Positions 8,060 through 17,034 of a stretch of 35,102 nucleotides of DNA are shown in pieces (within the stretch, counting starts at the first letter, position 1; each line of letters begins with the position of its first letter). The DNA is from a virus: positions 1 through 35,102 of the IMG/VR virus record IMGVR_UViG_3300049893_002375; one strand, written 5' to 3'. Both the position numbers and the translations under genes were made by a program. Below the pieces are notes generated by a model. That model saw nothing but the letters and a program-made list of their open reading frames with translations, ran no database searches and was not told where the DNA came from.

Positions 8060-9568
8060 TTACACAAATCCCATGAATACTTCCAAAGAGCCATCATCCG
8101 GGACAAACGCGCTTACTTCAAATTCTACGGTCGTTAAACTATCATCATCACCGACCGTATAGCTATCAACCGAACAATAAGGCATGTAAAAGCTAAAACA
8201 CTTACCCGGTGTCCAATTACCGCCTGTTTTTGTTCCACCAACATACATAAATCGGCAATCTTTGTTTTGCAAAAGTCTATCGATTTTGTCTGAATCATAT
8301 TTATTAAGCAAACCAGTCACCGCGGCTGTAACAGTGCGCCCCGTAATTACCGAGCCTGATCGACCGCTTTCAGAGCAAATATTGTCAATGGTTTTTCTCT
8401 CGTTAGAAACGGTAATTTCCACGCTAGATGCCCCAAAACAAACATTGTCCTCTTGATCGCCAAAATAAACCAAATGTCCTTTTGCAGAAATTGGGTCGCT
8501 ATCATCAAATGTTGGTGTGAATGGAGCTGAAAGAACTTGCGCGTTATCACCTTCATAAGATGTTGCCCCGGTATCATCAGCGCCGGTATCAAAACCAATA
8601 ACTAAACCAATTGATGTTGCGGCATTCGCGCCCGTAATCCAAGGCAAGCTAAGTAATGCTGACGTACTTGTGGCAATGGTAAATTTTCCGGTTTGATTGG
8701 AGTATTTTACTGTGATGGTTTGCGTTGTCGCATTAGAAATGGCCGTTTCTATCGCTGAAGCTAACTCTTGTGGTGTCTTGTACCACCCCGAAGCAACAAC
8801 CGCGCTAGAAACCCCATCATCATCTTCAAAATCGATTGTGTTTGTGCTAGCTTCAATTTTAATGGGATTCCAATAATATTCAAGCGCCTCTAGCGAAAAA
8901 CTACCGTTAATTAATTGACCAGCTTCCGCAGTAAATGACATCTCAGTCACTTTAGCGCCGCGAACCATATCAATTGCCCCATCACCTCCAATATATCTCC
9001 AAAGTGTTAGCGAAGGATGGTTAGCGGTATTAATCGGGTAAAATGTTACAGACTTACCAAGTGAAACAGCCGCAGCCGGAGCTACATTGATTTTAAAACC
9101 GAGCGTTAGCGTATCTAGTAAGGTATCTATTGCATGAATAACACCGATAGAATAGCCATTTGTTGCATCCTTAATTAAAATTGTATCGCCTATCGAAAAT
9201 AATGATGCATCAGCTACTTTTATCGCCGTTGTTGTTGACCCTGCCACGGTGGCTAGCTCACTACCAGCAACCCTTTGACCGCCAAAAATACTCTTAATGA
9301 GCGGAGAATAGGCCGGGGCTTGCCCTTCAACTCCACTATGCTTGATATAGTGCGAAAAGCTAGCCGTTGGATTTTCCGCGCCCGTGATTTTTTTGGCCAT
9401 ACCAAGGGAATTTTTCAATTCCTCATTATCGAGTTTTTCAACTTCGGGTGCCATTTCTAGGTCGCTTTGAATAGGGATAAAACAGGTGCCAGAATCCGGC
9501 TCAATAATCGATCCCTCAGTTACCTCTGTTTTAATTGCAAATGTTGTTGCTTTATTAGAAATAGGCAT
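8060..9568 (-). CDS. Major tail tube protein
   Basis: The protein has 502 residues. Its ATG follows AAAGGAAAAAAAACC. It lies just before the assembly chaperones. The N-terminus (PISNKATTFAIKTEVTEGS) and C-terminus (VEFEVSAFVPDDGSLEVF) are styles typical of large siphovirus tube proteins. Residues about 238-345 look like an inserted beta-domain (NTIDF...PQELASAIETAI...TGKFTIA...SIGLVIGFDTGADDTGA), often found in phage tail and surface proteins. A related unit occurs in the distal tail protein at 3576. The insertion probably decorates the outside of the tube and explains the length. Confidence 0.85.
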   Translation of the reverse strand: MPISNKATTFAIKTEVTEGSIIEPDSGTCFIPIQSDLEMAPEVEKLDNEELKNSLGMAKKITGAENPTASFSHYIKHSGVEGQAPAYSPLIKSIFGGQRVAGSELATVAGSTTTAIKVADASLFSIGDTILIKDATNGYSIGVIHAIDTLLDTLTLGFKINVAPAAAVSLGKSVTFYPINTANHPSLTLWRYIGGDGAIDMVRGAKVTEMSFTAEAGQLINGSFSLEALEYYWNPIKIEASTNTIDFEDDDGVSSAVVASGWYKTPQELASAIETAISNATTQTITVKYSNQTGKFTIATSTSALLSLPWITGANAATSIGLVIGFDTGADDTGATSYEGDNAQVLSAPFTPTFDDSDPISAKGHLVYFGDQEDNVCFGASSVEITVSNERKTIDNICSESGRSGSVITGRTVTAAVTGLLNKYDSDKIDRLLQNKDCRFMYVGGTKTGGNWTPGKCFSFYMPYCSVDSYTVGDDDSLTTVEFEVSAFVPDDGSLEVFMGFV

Positions 9569-9584
9569 GGTTTTTTTTCCTTTC

Positions 9585-10040
9585 TTAATACCCTATGAAT
9601 GTTTCTAGTGAAATCGTCAATTCTGACATAACTATTTTTTTATTGCCTGATGTTATCGGTATTATTCCGCTATCACCAACAATTGCAGCTATCGCATTTC
9701 CCCCAGCTATACCCAAATATTGATCGTTTTCTATAGCTATTACAACAGAACTAACAGCCTCTAGCAATTTCTTTATGCTATCATCATATGAAATTTCATC
9801 AGATTCAGTTCCGAACACCTCAACAGAAATAGTTAAAACATAATTTCTTCTATAGCTATTTATCTTGCATAGATTTCTATCGGTGTTTGCCGATGATTCA
9901 GCTATTAGCGACCATCCCTCTCTTAAAAAAAGATCGAAATTTTGGCTAGTATCATTCGGATTTGTTAATCGATAAAATGTTGGAAGTGTTACCTTGATTA
10001 AGGAAACAAGCGCATCATATGATGTTGAATGTATTGTCAT
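9585..10040 (-). CDS. Tail terminator-like protein
   Basis: The protein has 151 residues. Its start overlaps the stop of the 278-residue connector gene as ATGA, and it lies directly before the tail tube. Size and position match the tail terminator or minor tail protein that caps the tube and joins it to the head. The fold looks mixed, with N-terminal helix and strands (LCKINSYRRNYVLTISVEVF) and a C-terminal strand. The call is by synteny. Confidence 0.6.
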   Translation of the reverse strand: MTIHSTSYDALVSLIKVTLPTFYRLTNPNDTSQNFDLFLREGWSLIAESSANTDRNLCKINSYRRNYVLTISVEVFGTESDEISYDDSIKKLLEAVSSVVIAIENDQYLGIAGGNAIAAIVGDSGIIPITSGNKKIVMSELTISLETFIGY

Positions 10041-10873
10041 CTATAAAAACCCGTTTCGCTTCTATCATATGTTTTTTGTGTTTTAACAATACGCGCGCTA
10101 TTATCAATCCCAAATTTAGATGTGGCAAGAGATTGACAAAATGCCTTATTTGCAATTTGCGCCTCATCTTTTAGCCTACCAAGCCCCTTATAAATCAATT
10201 CGGCTGTTTTATGTAGGCAAGGCTCTTTTAATAGCCTCCAATCTAAAAATTGTTCTCCGGTTCTAACCATTCCGCGCATTATTAACTCTGATATAACCCT
10301 ATCCGAAGCTATTATTCTTTGCTCTTCCCAAGTAACCTTATCAGAAGAAAAAGCGCGCATATAAGATGTTGCTTTTAAATCCGGGTATTCGGTAAATAGA
10401 GCCGCATCAGACTCGACAAACAATTGACCAATATATGCTAGATTAATTTCATCTATATCCACTGAAACAGTTAATCTCGTCCAATACAAATCATAATAAC
10501 CATCTATATTTTGTAGCTCTGAAATATATTTGGATGACTGTGAACAAGGAAATTTTGTATCACTTGCTATAAGATTTATTATTCCGCTTTTACCTAGAGT
10601 AGCCCCATCAAAAGATGTTCCATCAATAATATGCTCAAAATCAACAAATTCGGTAGCGTCTAAATAGGCTACACCTAGTGTTGATACAATGGCATTTGTT
10701 AGCGAAGGAATCCGAATAAATATCGAATTAAAAGGTAAAGGCGTTCCGATATAAATAGCGTCCGTAGATTTTAATGTCAAAAATTTACCATCATTATTTA
10801 TATCGGTTACTAAAGATGAAATGTCTGTTATTACGCCGGATATTTTAGACAAAACAACGCTTTGATTTATCAT
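10037..10873 (-). CDS. Head-tail connector/adaptor-like protein
   Basis: The protein has 278 residues, between the decoration-like gene and the tail terminator-like gene. The C-terminal half is helical (ISELIMRGMVRTGEQFLDWR, then a helix with KTAELIYKGLGRLKDEAQIA), as expected for a head-tail adaptor, while the N-terminal half is beta-rich. The ATG at 10873 has a weak ribosome site (AGGTTGAAAG). No named family is recognised. The role is inferred from position. Confidence 0.52.
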   Translation of the reverse strand: MINQSVVLSKISGVITDISSLVTDINNDGKFLTLKSTDAIYIGTPLPFNSIFIRIPSLTNAIVSTLGVAYLDATEFVDFEHIIDGTSFDGATLGKSGIINLIASDTKFPCSQSSKYISELQNIDGYYDLYWTRLTVSVDIDEINLAYIGQLFVESDAALFTEYPDLKATSYMRAFSSDKVTWEEQRIIASDRVISELIMRGMVRTGEQFLDWRLLKEPCLHKTAELIYKGLGRLKDEAQIANKAFCQSLATSKFGIDNSARIVKTQKTYDRSETGFYR

Positions 10874-10893
10874 CTTTCAACCTATAAAATGAA

Positions 10894-10923
10894 GTGTTAA
10901 GCGATTCTTTAACCGCTTAACAC
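10894..10923 (-). terminator. Perfect 10-bp hairpin between capsid and connector genes
   Basis: GTGTTAAGCG (10894-10903) and CGCTTAACAC (10914-10923) form a perfect stem with a 10-base loop. On the minus-strand transcript it lies after the decoration-like gene and before the connector gene. The following U-tract is weak (TTCATTTTAT), so it may be a partial terminator or an mRNA-stabilising or processing element that lets capsid genes be expressed more than those downstream. Confidence 0.6.
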
Positions 10924-10961
10924 ACACACACGAAAGGATAATGGTTATGTAAAAGCGGTTT

Positions 10962-11384
10962 TTATGCCGCCCTTGCATCTTTGTAAACAACTTCAACAAC
11001 CAACACACCTGCGGTAAGGTCGGCTGTTCCAATCGTCATAACGATTTGCTTCCCATCAGCCAAAACCATCGGTACAGCGGTTGCTTCAATGGTAGCAACT
11101 TCGCCAGCTTCCAAGTCGCCCTTTGCTTCGGCGCTTACAAAAGCGGTAGCGCTATCAGTATGACCAACTGAAATAGTCGCGGCTCCGGCGCTAGTAACCG
11201 ATGTTGTAGCTCTGACAAAAACTTTTTCGATTAAAACAGAACCTTCCATAGTACCCAAAACATAGGTGTTACCGCTATAAGCACCGCCGTCTTTAGAAAA
11301 ATCGTAAACTAAACCGGCTCTTTTTCTTTCGCCAGTAAAACCACCCTCTAAAACTTTCGCGCCTTTGCAAGTAATAGTAGCCAT
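10962..11384 (-). CDS. Head decoration-like protein
   Basis: The protein has 140 residues, starting after a strong AAGGAGATTAAAAT ribosome site. It is rich in Ala, Thr, Val and Gly with repeated beta-strand patterns (VLIEKVFVRATTSVTSAGAATISVG). It has low charge and ends VVYKDARAA. It sits two genes after the major capsid protein and is followed by a stable hairpin, which suits an abundant small capsid protein that decorates or stabilises the shell. The function is inferred from composition and context. Confidence 0.6.
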   Translation of the reverse strand: MATITCKGAKVLEGGFTGERKRAGLVYDFSKDGGAYSGNTYVLGTMEGSVLIEKVFVRATTSVTSAGAATISVGHTDSATAFVSAEAKGDLEAGEVATIEATAVPMVLADGKQIVMTIGTADLTAGVLVVEVVYKDARAA

Positions 11385-11387
11385 ATT

Positions 11388-11576
11388 TTAATCTCCTTTT
11401 TTGCTTGATTTGTTCTTTTGTAAATTTATCCCCTCTTTAGGTAGATAAAAAATAACAAAATGGGTCATTTTTGGGACAATAGAGATAATTTCATCTATTG
11501 CCCCGCTTCTTATGAAGTCATTTAATTCTTTTTCTGAATAAAACAACTTCACTTCACTTTTTGAAAATTTAAGCAT
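11388..11576 (-). CDS. Small protein after the major capsid gene, unknown
   Basis: The protein has 62 residues. Its ATG overlaps the capsid stop as TAATG, so it is translated by coupling. It ends in a Lys-rich tail (LQKNKSSKKGD), and the middle has a strand-like hydrophobic segment (THFVIFYLP). The Lys-rich end recalls the small proteins after capsid genes that match a head-surface or connector role, but I do not recognise it. Confidence 0.6.
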   Translation of the reverse strand: MLKFSKSEVKLFYSEKELNDFIRSGAIDEIISIVPKMTHFVIFYLPKEGINLQKNKSSKKGD

Positions 11577-12451
11577 TAGCTCGGATCAACCCAAGATGAA
11601 TTATAAACGAGATAATGCAAATCATCGCCCGCATATTGGTTTTTAGCAGCGCCACCAACAATTTGGCAGCTCAACAATACGCCATTTTTCTTGGTGGCGT
11701 GTAGGTCGCTAATTTTCCACGTTGGAGCTGTTTGCTGAACATAGTATAGCCATTCGCGATGCATAAAAAACCCTTGCTTAGAACCAAGCGAATTATCTTC
11801 GGTTGTGTTGAAATCAAGAAGTTTTCTAAAGCTACTTTGAGCCGCGATTGGTGTTTCGCCAACAAAGTCAACACTTGCCAGTGTGCTATCGACACTGATA
11901 TCGCCCCAATATTCCGGGTCAAGAAAAGCAAACCAATTGCCATCCTTCGGCCATTTTTTCTTACCGCCAAAAACTCTAGCGCCACGAAATTCTGTTTTAG
12001 ACAGAGTAGCAACGCCCGAATCAACAGTAACCCCATCGGTTAGCGTGGTTTTTCTGAAACCATAGAGATATGCGCTAATTTTGTCGGCAAGTGCTTGGGT
12101 CATGCTCTCGCGAAGCTTCATATCACCACTATCAAGAAGCGATTGCAATTGAACCAAATCTTCCAATTCAACGGCAACCGAAAAAAGCTTGTCGGCTTTA
12201 ATGGCAGTGCGCGTCATTTGAACTTTTTGAGTGTCAAAAGTATCAGCGTCAACTCCAGCCGTTCTTACTTCGGCGGTCATAGGGTTAATCACGTTCACAT
12301 AAACGGTGTCACCTTTACGCGACAATTGCCCTTCATAATTACGGTTAACCACGTTTAGATACGGGTTAGATTGAACAAGCTGGCTAGCCGATAGAGGCGA
12401 CCAGAATTTTTGCATTTGATCTTGCACATCATTGTAACCAGTTAAGCCCAT
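11576..12451 (-). CDS. Major capsid protein (HK97 fold, coat-protein type)
   Basis: The protein has 291 residues, behind a textbook GGAGG ribosome site. The order scaffold then capsid and the sequence style (NPYLNVVNRNYEGQLSRKGD, then VNVINPMTAEVRTAG and MTRTAIKADKLFSVAVELED, typical of the N-arm and E-loop region of P22-type coat proteins) support the major capsid protein. It is shorter than P22 coat (430 residues). No protease gene is visible, so the shell probably forms without proteolytic processing and with a separate scaffold. Confidence 0.88.
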   Translation of the reverse strand: MGLTGYNDVQDQMQKFWSPLSASQLVQSNPYLNVVNRNYEGQLSRKGDTVYVNVINPMTAEVRTAGVDADTFDTQKVQMTRTAIKADKLFSVAVELEDLVQLQSLLDSGDMKLRESMTQALADKISAYLYGFRKTTLTDGVTVDSGVATLSKTEFRGARVFGGKKKWPKDGNWFAFLDPEYWGDISVDSTLASVDFVGETPIAAQSSFRKLLDFNTTEDNSLGSKQGFFMHREWLYYVQQTAPTWKISDLHATKKNGVLLSCQIVGGAAKNQYAGDDLHYLVYNSSWVDPS

Positions 12452-12466
12452 TTGAAAACCTCCAAA

Positions 12467-13102
12467 TTATTTTAATTTCACATCTTTCATACGCCTATTT
12501 TTTTCAGCATATGGAAGCTTTAGCCAAGCATCATAGGTTAGCGATTTATCACCATTCTGATTATCGCCGCCACTTTCACCCATCATTTTGGTGTTACCCG
12601 TCTTTTTTAGTGTTTCTGGATATTTTGATTTATACCCATCAACAACTTTAATAACAGATAATTCGTCTATATCATTTGTTTCCGGGTTTATTTTAACCTC
12701 ATCTAAGTCAATCAACCCGAAATATTTAGAATCTAACGAACCGCCTAATTTTGACAACACTTTGCCTAGTTTTTTGGATTCTATTACCTGTTCATTTAAC
12801 CCATCATACCTAGACTTTATATCGCCTATTTGAGATTCTAATTCCTTAATTTTCGATTCTCTTGAATCTAGTAAACCCTTCCAATCGCCATCGGTTTTCA
12901 TCTTTTCTTGGATAATTTTACTTTGATTATCCTCTAATTCTTTCAATTTGGCTTTTGTCTTTTTAATTTCGTCAATAGCTTTTGTGTATGTTTCATAAGA
13001 AACACCACTACCACCATTTTTATTATCGCCATTTTGATTTTCGTTAGCAGCGCCGCCGCTTCCGTTTTCCCCGCCGGGGTTTTGATTTGAACCGTCTGTC
13101 AT
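12467..13102 (-). CDS. Capsid scaffolding protein
   Basis: The protein has 211 residues. The N-terminus is a disordered Gly/Asn/Gln-rich stretch. Residues about 35-110 are a highly charged coiled coil (KTKAKLKELEDNQSKIIQEK). The C-terminus is basic and helical (YAEKNRRMKDVKLK). The gene lies directly before the major capsid gene. This combination of acidic coiled coil and basic C-terminal capsid-binding helix is characteristic of scaffolding proteins. Confidence 0.85.
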   Translation of the reverse strand: MTDGSNQNPGGENGSGGAANENQNGDNKNGGSGVSYETYTKAIDEIKKTKAKLKELEDNQSKIIQEKMKTDGDWKGLLDSRESKIKELESQIGDIKSRYDGLNEQVIESKKLGKVLSKLGGSLDSKYFGLIDLDEVKINPETNDIDELSVIKVVDGYKSKYPETLKKTGNTKMMGESGGDNQNGDKSLTYDAWLKLPYAEKNRRMKDVKLK

Positions 13103-13120
13103 TGTGTTTACCCTTTCATG

Positions 13121-13630
13121 TTAAACTAATTTTTTATTTTTTAGCAAGTCAGAAAAATTTCTGAGCCAAAAAATTCTAGCCTGTTTCACTTCTTGGATAC
13201 TTAATCTTAAATATATTCTACCCATATCTTCTTGGTATTCTGTTTTATCCTCATTACTAATACCATTCCTATCAAAACCATCAGCGCCTATAGTTATGCT
13301 ATTTCTGTCGATATTTTTTACTTTTAGAGAATCAAGCATAGAGCCGGATAATGTTAAATTTGATTTTGTTGGTGTCGTTAAACTAGACAGCTCACCAAGC
13401 CCCCTAAATTTCTTTCTTAACAAAACATATTTTTCTGATAAACTATTTAGCCTTGATTTATTGTCTAGGTTATTGGTAACGCCGCTACCAAGCCTTGTCC
13501 TTATCCTGATTTTCTCAACTAAAAACTCTCCGAGTTTGCTTAATTGGTTTCTATCGGTTAATTCCTCTATGGATTCCCTTAGATTTCCGACAAATTTCTG
13601 TAAATCAGAATTAGACACTTTAATCCTCAT
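13121..13630 (-). CDS. Morphogenesis protein related in layout to the preceding gene
   Basis: The protein has 169 residues, and its start overlaps the end of the 181-residue gene by 11 bases. It has an N-terminal helix (LQKFVGNLRESIEELTDRNQL), then LSEKYVLLRKKFRG, 'LTLSGSMLDSLKV' and 'ITIGADGF'. That order matches the neighbouring gene (SKDYMNSL, LTQTGDMLADISV, KLTIGFEKGS). Both resemble the gpG/tail-completion (Phage_tail_S or HK97 gp10-like) fold. It is probably a diverged duplicate acting at the head-tail junction. Confidence 0.55.
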   Translation of the reverse strand: MRIKVSNSDLQKFVGNLRESIEELTDRNQLSKLGEFLVEKIRIRTRLGSGVTNNLDNKSRLNSLSEKYVLLRKKFRGLGELSSLTTPTKSNLTLSGSMLDSLKVKNIDRNSITIGADGFDRNGISNEDKTEYQEDMGRIYLRLSIQEVKQARIFWLRNFSDLLKNKKLV

Positions 13631-14165
13631 CTCTCAATAGATTGACAAATCCCTCATTATTCTTTTTGGCTTTTCTTACATCTAACGCAGATATAAAAGC
13701 AGTTACTAACCTTTCTTCGTTTTCTTCTTTTATATCATCAGAAAACTTGTCTATGATGTTTTTAAGTTTGCTTTTTTCTGAGCCAACAAACCCTAAGAAC
13801 GGCCTTTTAGTTTTAGACCTACCTTGCCATCCTGTTATATGACCATCAGCCTTATCATTTGAATCGCTTCCCTTTTCAAATCCTATCGTCAATTTGCCGT
13901 TTGACATAGATAAAACACTGATATCTGCTAGCATGTCTCCCGTTTGTGTTAGGTTAACTTTAGATGATTTACCGGCAATTTTAAAATCTAAACTATTCAT
14001 ATAGTCTTTTGAATACCTAGGAAAAGCACCGCCTCTGTTGTCCTTTCCTGATTCTGTTCTTTTTCTGATATATTCAATAATTTGCTCACCAAGCGCTAAC
14101 TGGTCTTTTTTGTCCTTAATCTTTTTCGGTATTTTTACATCAAATTTTTGCCAGTCAGCGCCCAT
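13620..14165 (-). CDS. Phage virion morphogenesis (gpG/tail-completion-like) protein
   Basis: The protein has 181 residues, with a GAGG ribosome site at good spacing. Key features in order are an N-terminal helix ending in 'IIEYIRKRT', the segment 'NRGGAFPRYSKDYMNSLDF', 'LTQTGDMLADISV', 'KLTIGFEKGS' and 'KRPFLGFVGSEK'. This series is typical of virion morphogenesis/tail completion proteins, in which a basic N-terminal part is followed by a beta-hairpin domain and a final 'RPF.G' motif. Placement after the portal and before scaffold and capsid is like Mu-type head modules. Confidence 0.65.
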   Translation of the reverse strand: MGADWQKFDVKIPKKIKDKKDQLALGEQIIEYIRKRTESGKDNRGGAFPRYSKDYMNSLDFKIAGKSSKVNLTQTGDMLADISVLSMSNGKLTIGFEKGSDSNDKADGHITGWQGRSKTKRPFLGFVGSEKSKLKNIIDKFSDDIKEENEERLVTAFISALDVRKAKKNNEGFVNLLRDED

Positions 14166-14168
14166 TTG

Positions 14169-15566
14169 TTAAACCTCGCCTTGTTCTTTATTTTCAGATT
14201 GCGGTTTTTGTTTTTCGCCTTCTATCTCTAAAATCAATTCCATTATTTCATTGTCTGACATAGTGGGATTAACCCGCTTTATAGCTCTCTTTTTCGATGT
14301 TATATTTGCGGCTAATTCCTCTTTAACTTCGGCGATTATTTCAGCTCTTGTTTTGATCGGCTCTGATTTGGGGAATGTTGTTTCTACATAACAACCCGGC
14401 GTAAATGATGCGCTTGGAATTTCTGGATTTTGATTTTTCCATATCTCATGCCCATGATACATGATGAAATCAAACATTCTTTTTTCAGCTTCTCTATAGA
14501 TTTCTTGATTTGTAGTGATTATTCCAGAAACATCAGCCTCATCAATCATTTTTGAAATTCCACTTGAAAAGCTACCGCTCGCCGTAGCTATTAGGCTAGA
14601 GTTTATTCCCCTAGACGATAGCCATAATCCCAATTGAATCATAATTCCGTCTAATACTTCTTTTATATCGATTTCCGGTTTAATAGCTCCAATTTCCGGT
14701 ACTACTTGGCTTGAATCATCCTGTGGTAATAGATTTAAAAATGAATTTGGGGCGCGTTCAATCAATTGTTCTTTTACGTTTCTCCCCCATATCATGGCGT
14801 AAGACATATATTTTATCGCGTAATTTATATCACCAAGAAGCACAGGGAATAGCGTACCAACATTAACCATTGATTTATCGGGATAAGGCATAACAGAATT
14901 TGAGCTATTGCAACCATAGATATATGACAGCTTGTTATAAATGTTGATTCCATCAGGATTACCTATATATGCCATTTCTGATTGAATTAGCTCACCATTA
15001 ACATTTTGAAACCAAATTTCGTCATCAGTTTGACAAAGTAGTATCTCTTGCTTGTCCTTATCTAATCCCCAAAATTCCGCGATTATATCAACGCTAGCCT
15101 CGTTTTGCCTGTCTGTTGATAGTGCGATATACCTAAATGGGTCGATTAGTTTAACAGCCGGTAGCCCTGTTTTTTCGTTAAAATAAAACTTAGCATTAAA
15201 TTCTTTATAATTGTTGAAATTCTTGTCAATCTTTTGTCCAAGCACATTAAAGTCAATTGTATTTAGATACCAACCAAACATATCTAAATCAGTGCTATTA
15301 CCACCAACTAGGGTACGGGTAGGCTTGTCATTATAAGCCTTTGATAGCTTCTTGACTATTCGACTAACTAGCTGTAAATCAAGTGTTCTAGCTTTTATTT
15401 CATTTCTTTGCTTCTCGCTTTTGAACTCTTTATTAATTCTCTGTTCAACGTGATATAAAACATTTCCTTCATATAAGTCTGACAATATTTGTGCATATTT
15501 CATGCGCTCGTTAGGGTCGCCCTGCCATACTTTTCCTATTATTTTTCTTGTTACTTCGCTAATCAT
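14169..15566 (-). CDS. Portal protein
   Basis: The protein has 465 residues, follows the large terminase with an 8-base overlap, and has an AAGACGGAGAG ribosome site. It has the usual portal size. A long helical C-terminal region contains 'SSLIATASGSFSSGISKMID' and a stretch resembling portal clip and crown helices, then a charged Lys/Glu/Gln tail. It forms the dodecameric ring at the packaging vertex. The call combines size, synteny and sequence style. Confidence 0.87.
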   Translation of the reverse strand: MISEVTRKIIGKVWQGDPNERMKYAQILSDLYEGNVLYHVEQRINKEFKSEKQRNEIKARTLDLQLVSRIVKKLSKAYNDKPTRTLVGGNSTDLDMFGWYLNTIDFNVLGQKIDKNFNNYKEFNAKFYFNEKTGLPAVKLIDPFRYIALSTDRQNEASVDIIAEFWGLDKDKQEILLCQTDDEIWFQNVNGELIQSEMAYIGNPDGINIYNKLSYIYGCNSSNSVMPYPDKSMVNVGTLFPVLLGDINYAIKYMSYAMIWGRNVKEQLIERAPNSFLNLLPQDDSSQVVPEIGAIKPEIDIKEVLDGIMIQLGLWLSSRGINSSLIATASGSFSSGISKMIDEADVSGIITTNQEIYREAEKRMFDFIMYHGHEIWKNQNPEIPSASFTPGCYVETTFPKSEPIKTRAEIIAEVKEELAANITSKKRAIKRVNPTMSDNEIMELILEIEGEKQKPQSENKEQGEV

Positions 15567-17028
15567 ATTCTCTCCGTCTTCTTAGTGATTCATTTAGCTC
15601 TTTTTCATTATTATAAAATTTTTCAGCCGCAATAACCCCATAACCTAGCGCCGTGGTAACATGCTGATAATCATTACTATCATCTTCAATCAATGCCGAT
15701 TTATCTTTTAATTTTGTAAGTCTTAAACCCTTATCTAACACTTTACACTTTTGATAGATAAAAAGCATTACCTCACCTAGTGAATTTTTGCATAAAGAAT
15801 TGACTTTATTATGCCTTGTTCTTATGGGCGGGTTTGCCGGTGGTACTCTTTTTATTATGTTTAACTTGCCGCCATCTTTCCTCTGATAGTTACTAAAAAA
15901 ACCCATTATTATGTCATAATCAGTTTTTTTTGATCTCGTATCGTTATGACTACCGGCTGAATCGCCATGAATAAAAAAACTATCGCCATAATTATCAAGA
16001 TAGCCTTTTTCTGCTATTTCTTCACACGCGTCTAGCGTTCGCATACCCTCAATAACTACCTCATCAAAAAAGTCATAGGCGTATTTATCGCCAAAATCCC
16101 TTACTTGAAATAAAGCGCATGAAAGCGGTTTACCGATACCTATGTTAAAATCGAATGAAATATGTATTGGCCTTGTTTTGTCTATTTCATAATCATAGTC
16201 TATTTTATTGTGATTTCCGTATTCATAATAAATGATCTCACTTCGCAGCTCTAGCCATCTACCAAAAATCATACGCAATACCTGCTTTGAATCTAAATCG
16301 CGCATAATCCCTACAATGTATGATTTTGGAAGGAATGGATTGTCAAAAGTTAGCGAATAATAAACATGCCTATTTTCATGCTTCTTTTGCCCATCAATAT
16401 AATAATCATAAATCCAATGGCTCGGATCATCCGGGTTTGTTGCCCCAATTAAAAGATTTTCTTTCACATGAGGCAAGCGACCTAGCCTGTTTCTGACTTC
16501 CTTAACTGCCTGTTCGTGTTTACCGTAAAATTCTACAAATTCTTCAAAAACTGCCATAGATAGGCGCAATGATCTTACTTTGGTATATTTACCATCATGA
16601 AATGATTTACAAACAATAGAGCTACCATTTGAAAATGATACTTGGCAACGCGTTCTATTTATCTTGTAGTGTTTACCCTCTTTTAAATTTTCTGATTCTA
16701 AATGGTCTGTTATGTCCTTAAAAATTGTATCCCTTAAATCAGGGAACGCCATTCTAAACACACCAACACAAGCGCCCGAATAGATAATACAATGCGATAT
16801 AATTAGATGTGCTAGAAACAAGCTTTTAGCCGATCCGACCGATCCGGTTAACAATACCTCATGCAAACCTATGCCATAATCAAATCGCGTTCTAATATCT
16901 AAAAGCGCTTGTTTTTGCCATGGTATAACAGGTTTAAATGTCTCTATTGTTATTCCAGAATTAGTCGAAATTGACTCGCGCCGTTTCCAATATTCGTCAA
17001 TATTTGGAATTTCATAAGCGGTTTTCAA
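15559..17028 (-). CDS. terL: Terminase large subunit
   Basis: The protein has 489 residues and packages DNA into proheads using ATP. Visible motifs are Walker A GSVGSAKS (about 62-69), Walker B MAVFEE (about 158-163), coupling motif IGATNPDD (about 194-201), and RNase H-like nuclease acidic residues in SFDFN (about D293), HGDSAG (about D356) and DSNDYQHVTTALGY (about D453). The start is TTG (17028-17026); no in-frame ATG occurs before the Walker A region, and the ribosome site is weak (ACGAGT). It begins 6 bases after the small subunit stop, so translational coupling is likely. Confidence 0.95.
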   Translation of the reverse strand: MKTAYEIPNIDEYWKRRESISTNSGITIETFKPVIPWQKQALLDIRTRFDYGIGLHEVLLTGSVGSAKSLFLAHLIISHCIIYSGACVGVFRMAFPDLRDTIFKDITDHLESENLKEGKHYKINRTRCQVSFSNGSSIVCKSFHDGKYTKVRSLRLSMAVFEEFVEFYGKHEQAVKEVRNRLGRLPHVKENLLIGATNPDDPSHWIYDYYIDGQKKHENRHVYYSLTFDNPFLPKSYIVGIMRDLDSKQVLRMIFGRWLELRSEIIYYEYGNHNKIDYDYEIDKTRPIHISFDFNIGIGKPLSCALFQVRDFGDKYAYDFFDEVVIEGMRTLDACEEIAEKGYLDNYGDSFFIHGDSAGSHNDTRSKKTDYDIIMGFFSNYQRKDGGKLNIIKRVPPANPPIRTRHNKVNSLCKNSLGEVMLFIYQKCKVLDKGLRLTKLKDKSALIEDDSNDYQHVTTALGYGVIAAEKFYNNEKELNESLRRRREYD

Positions 17029-17034
17029 TTTATT

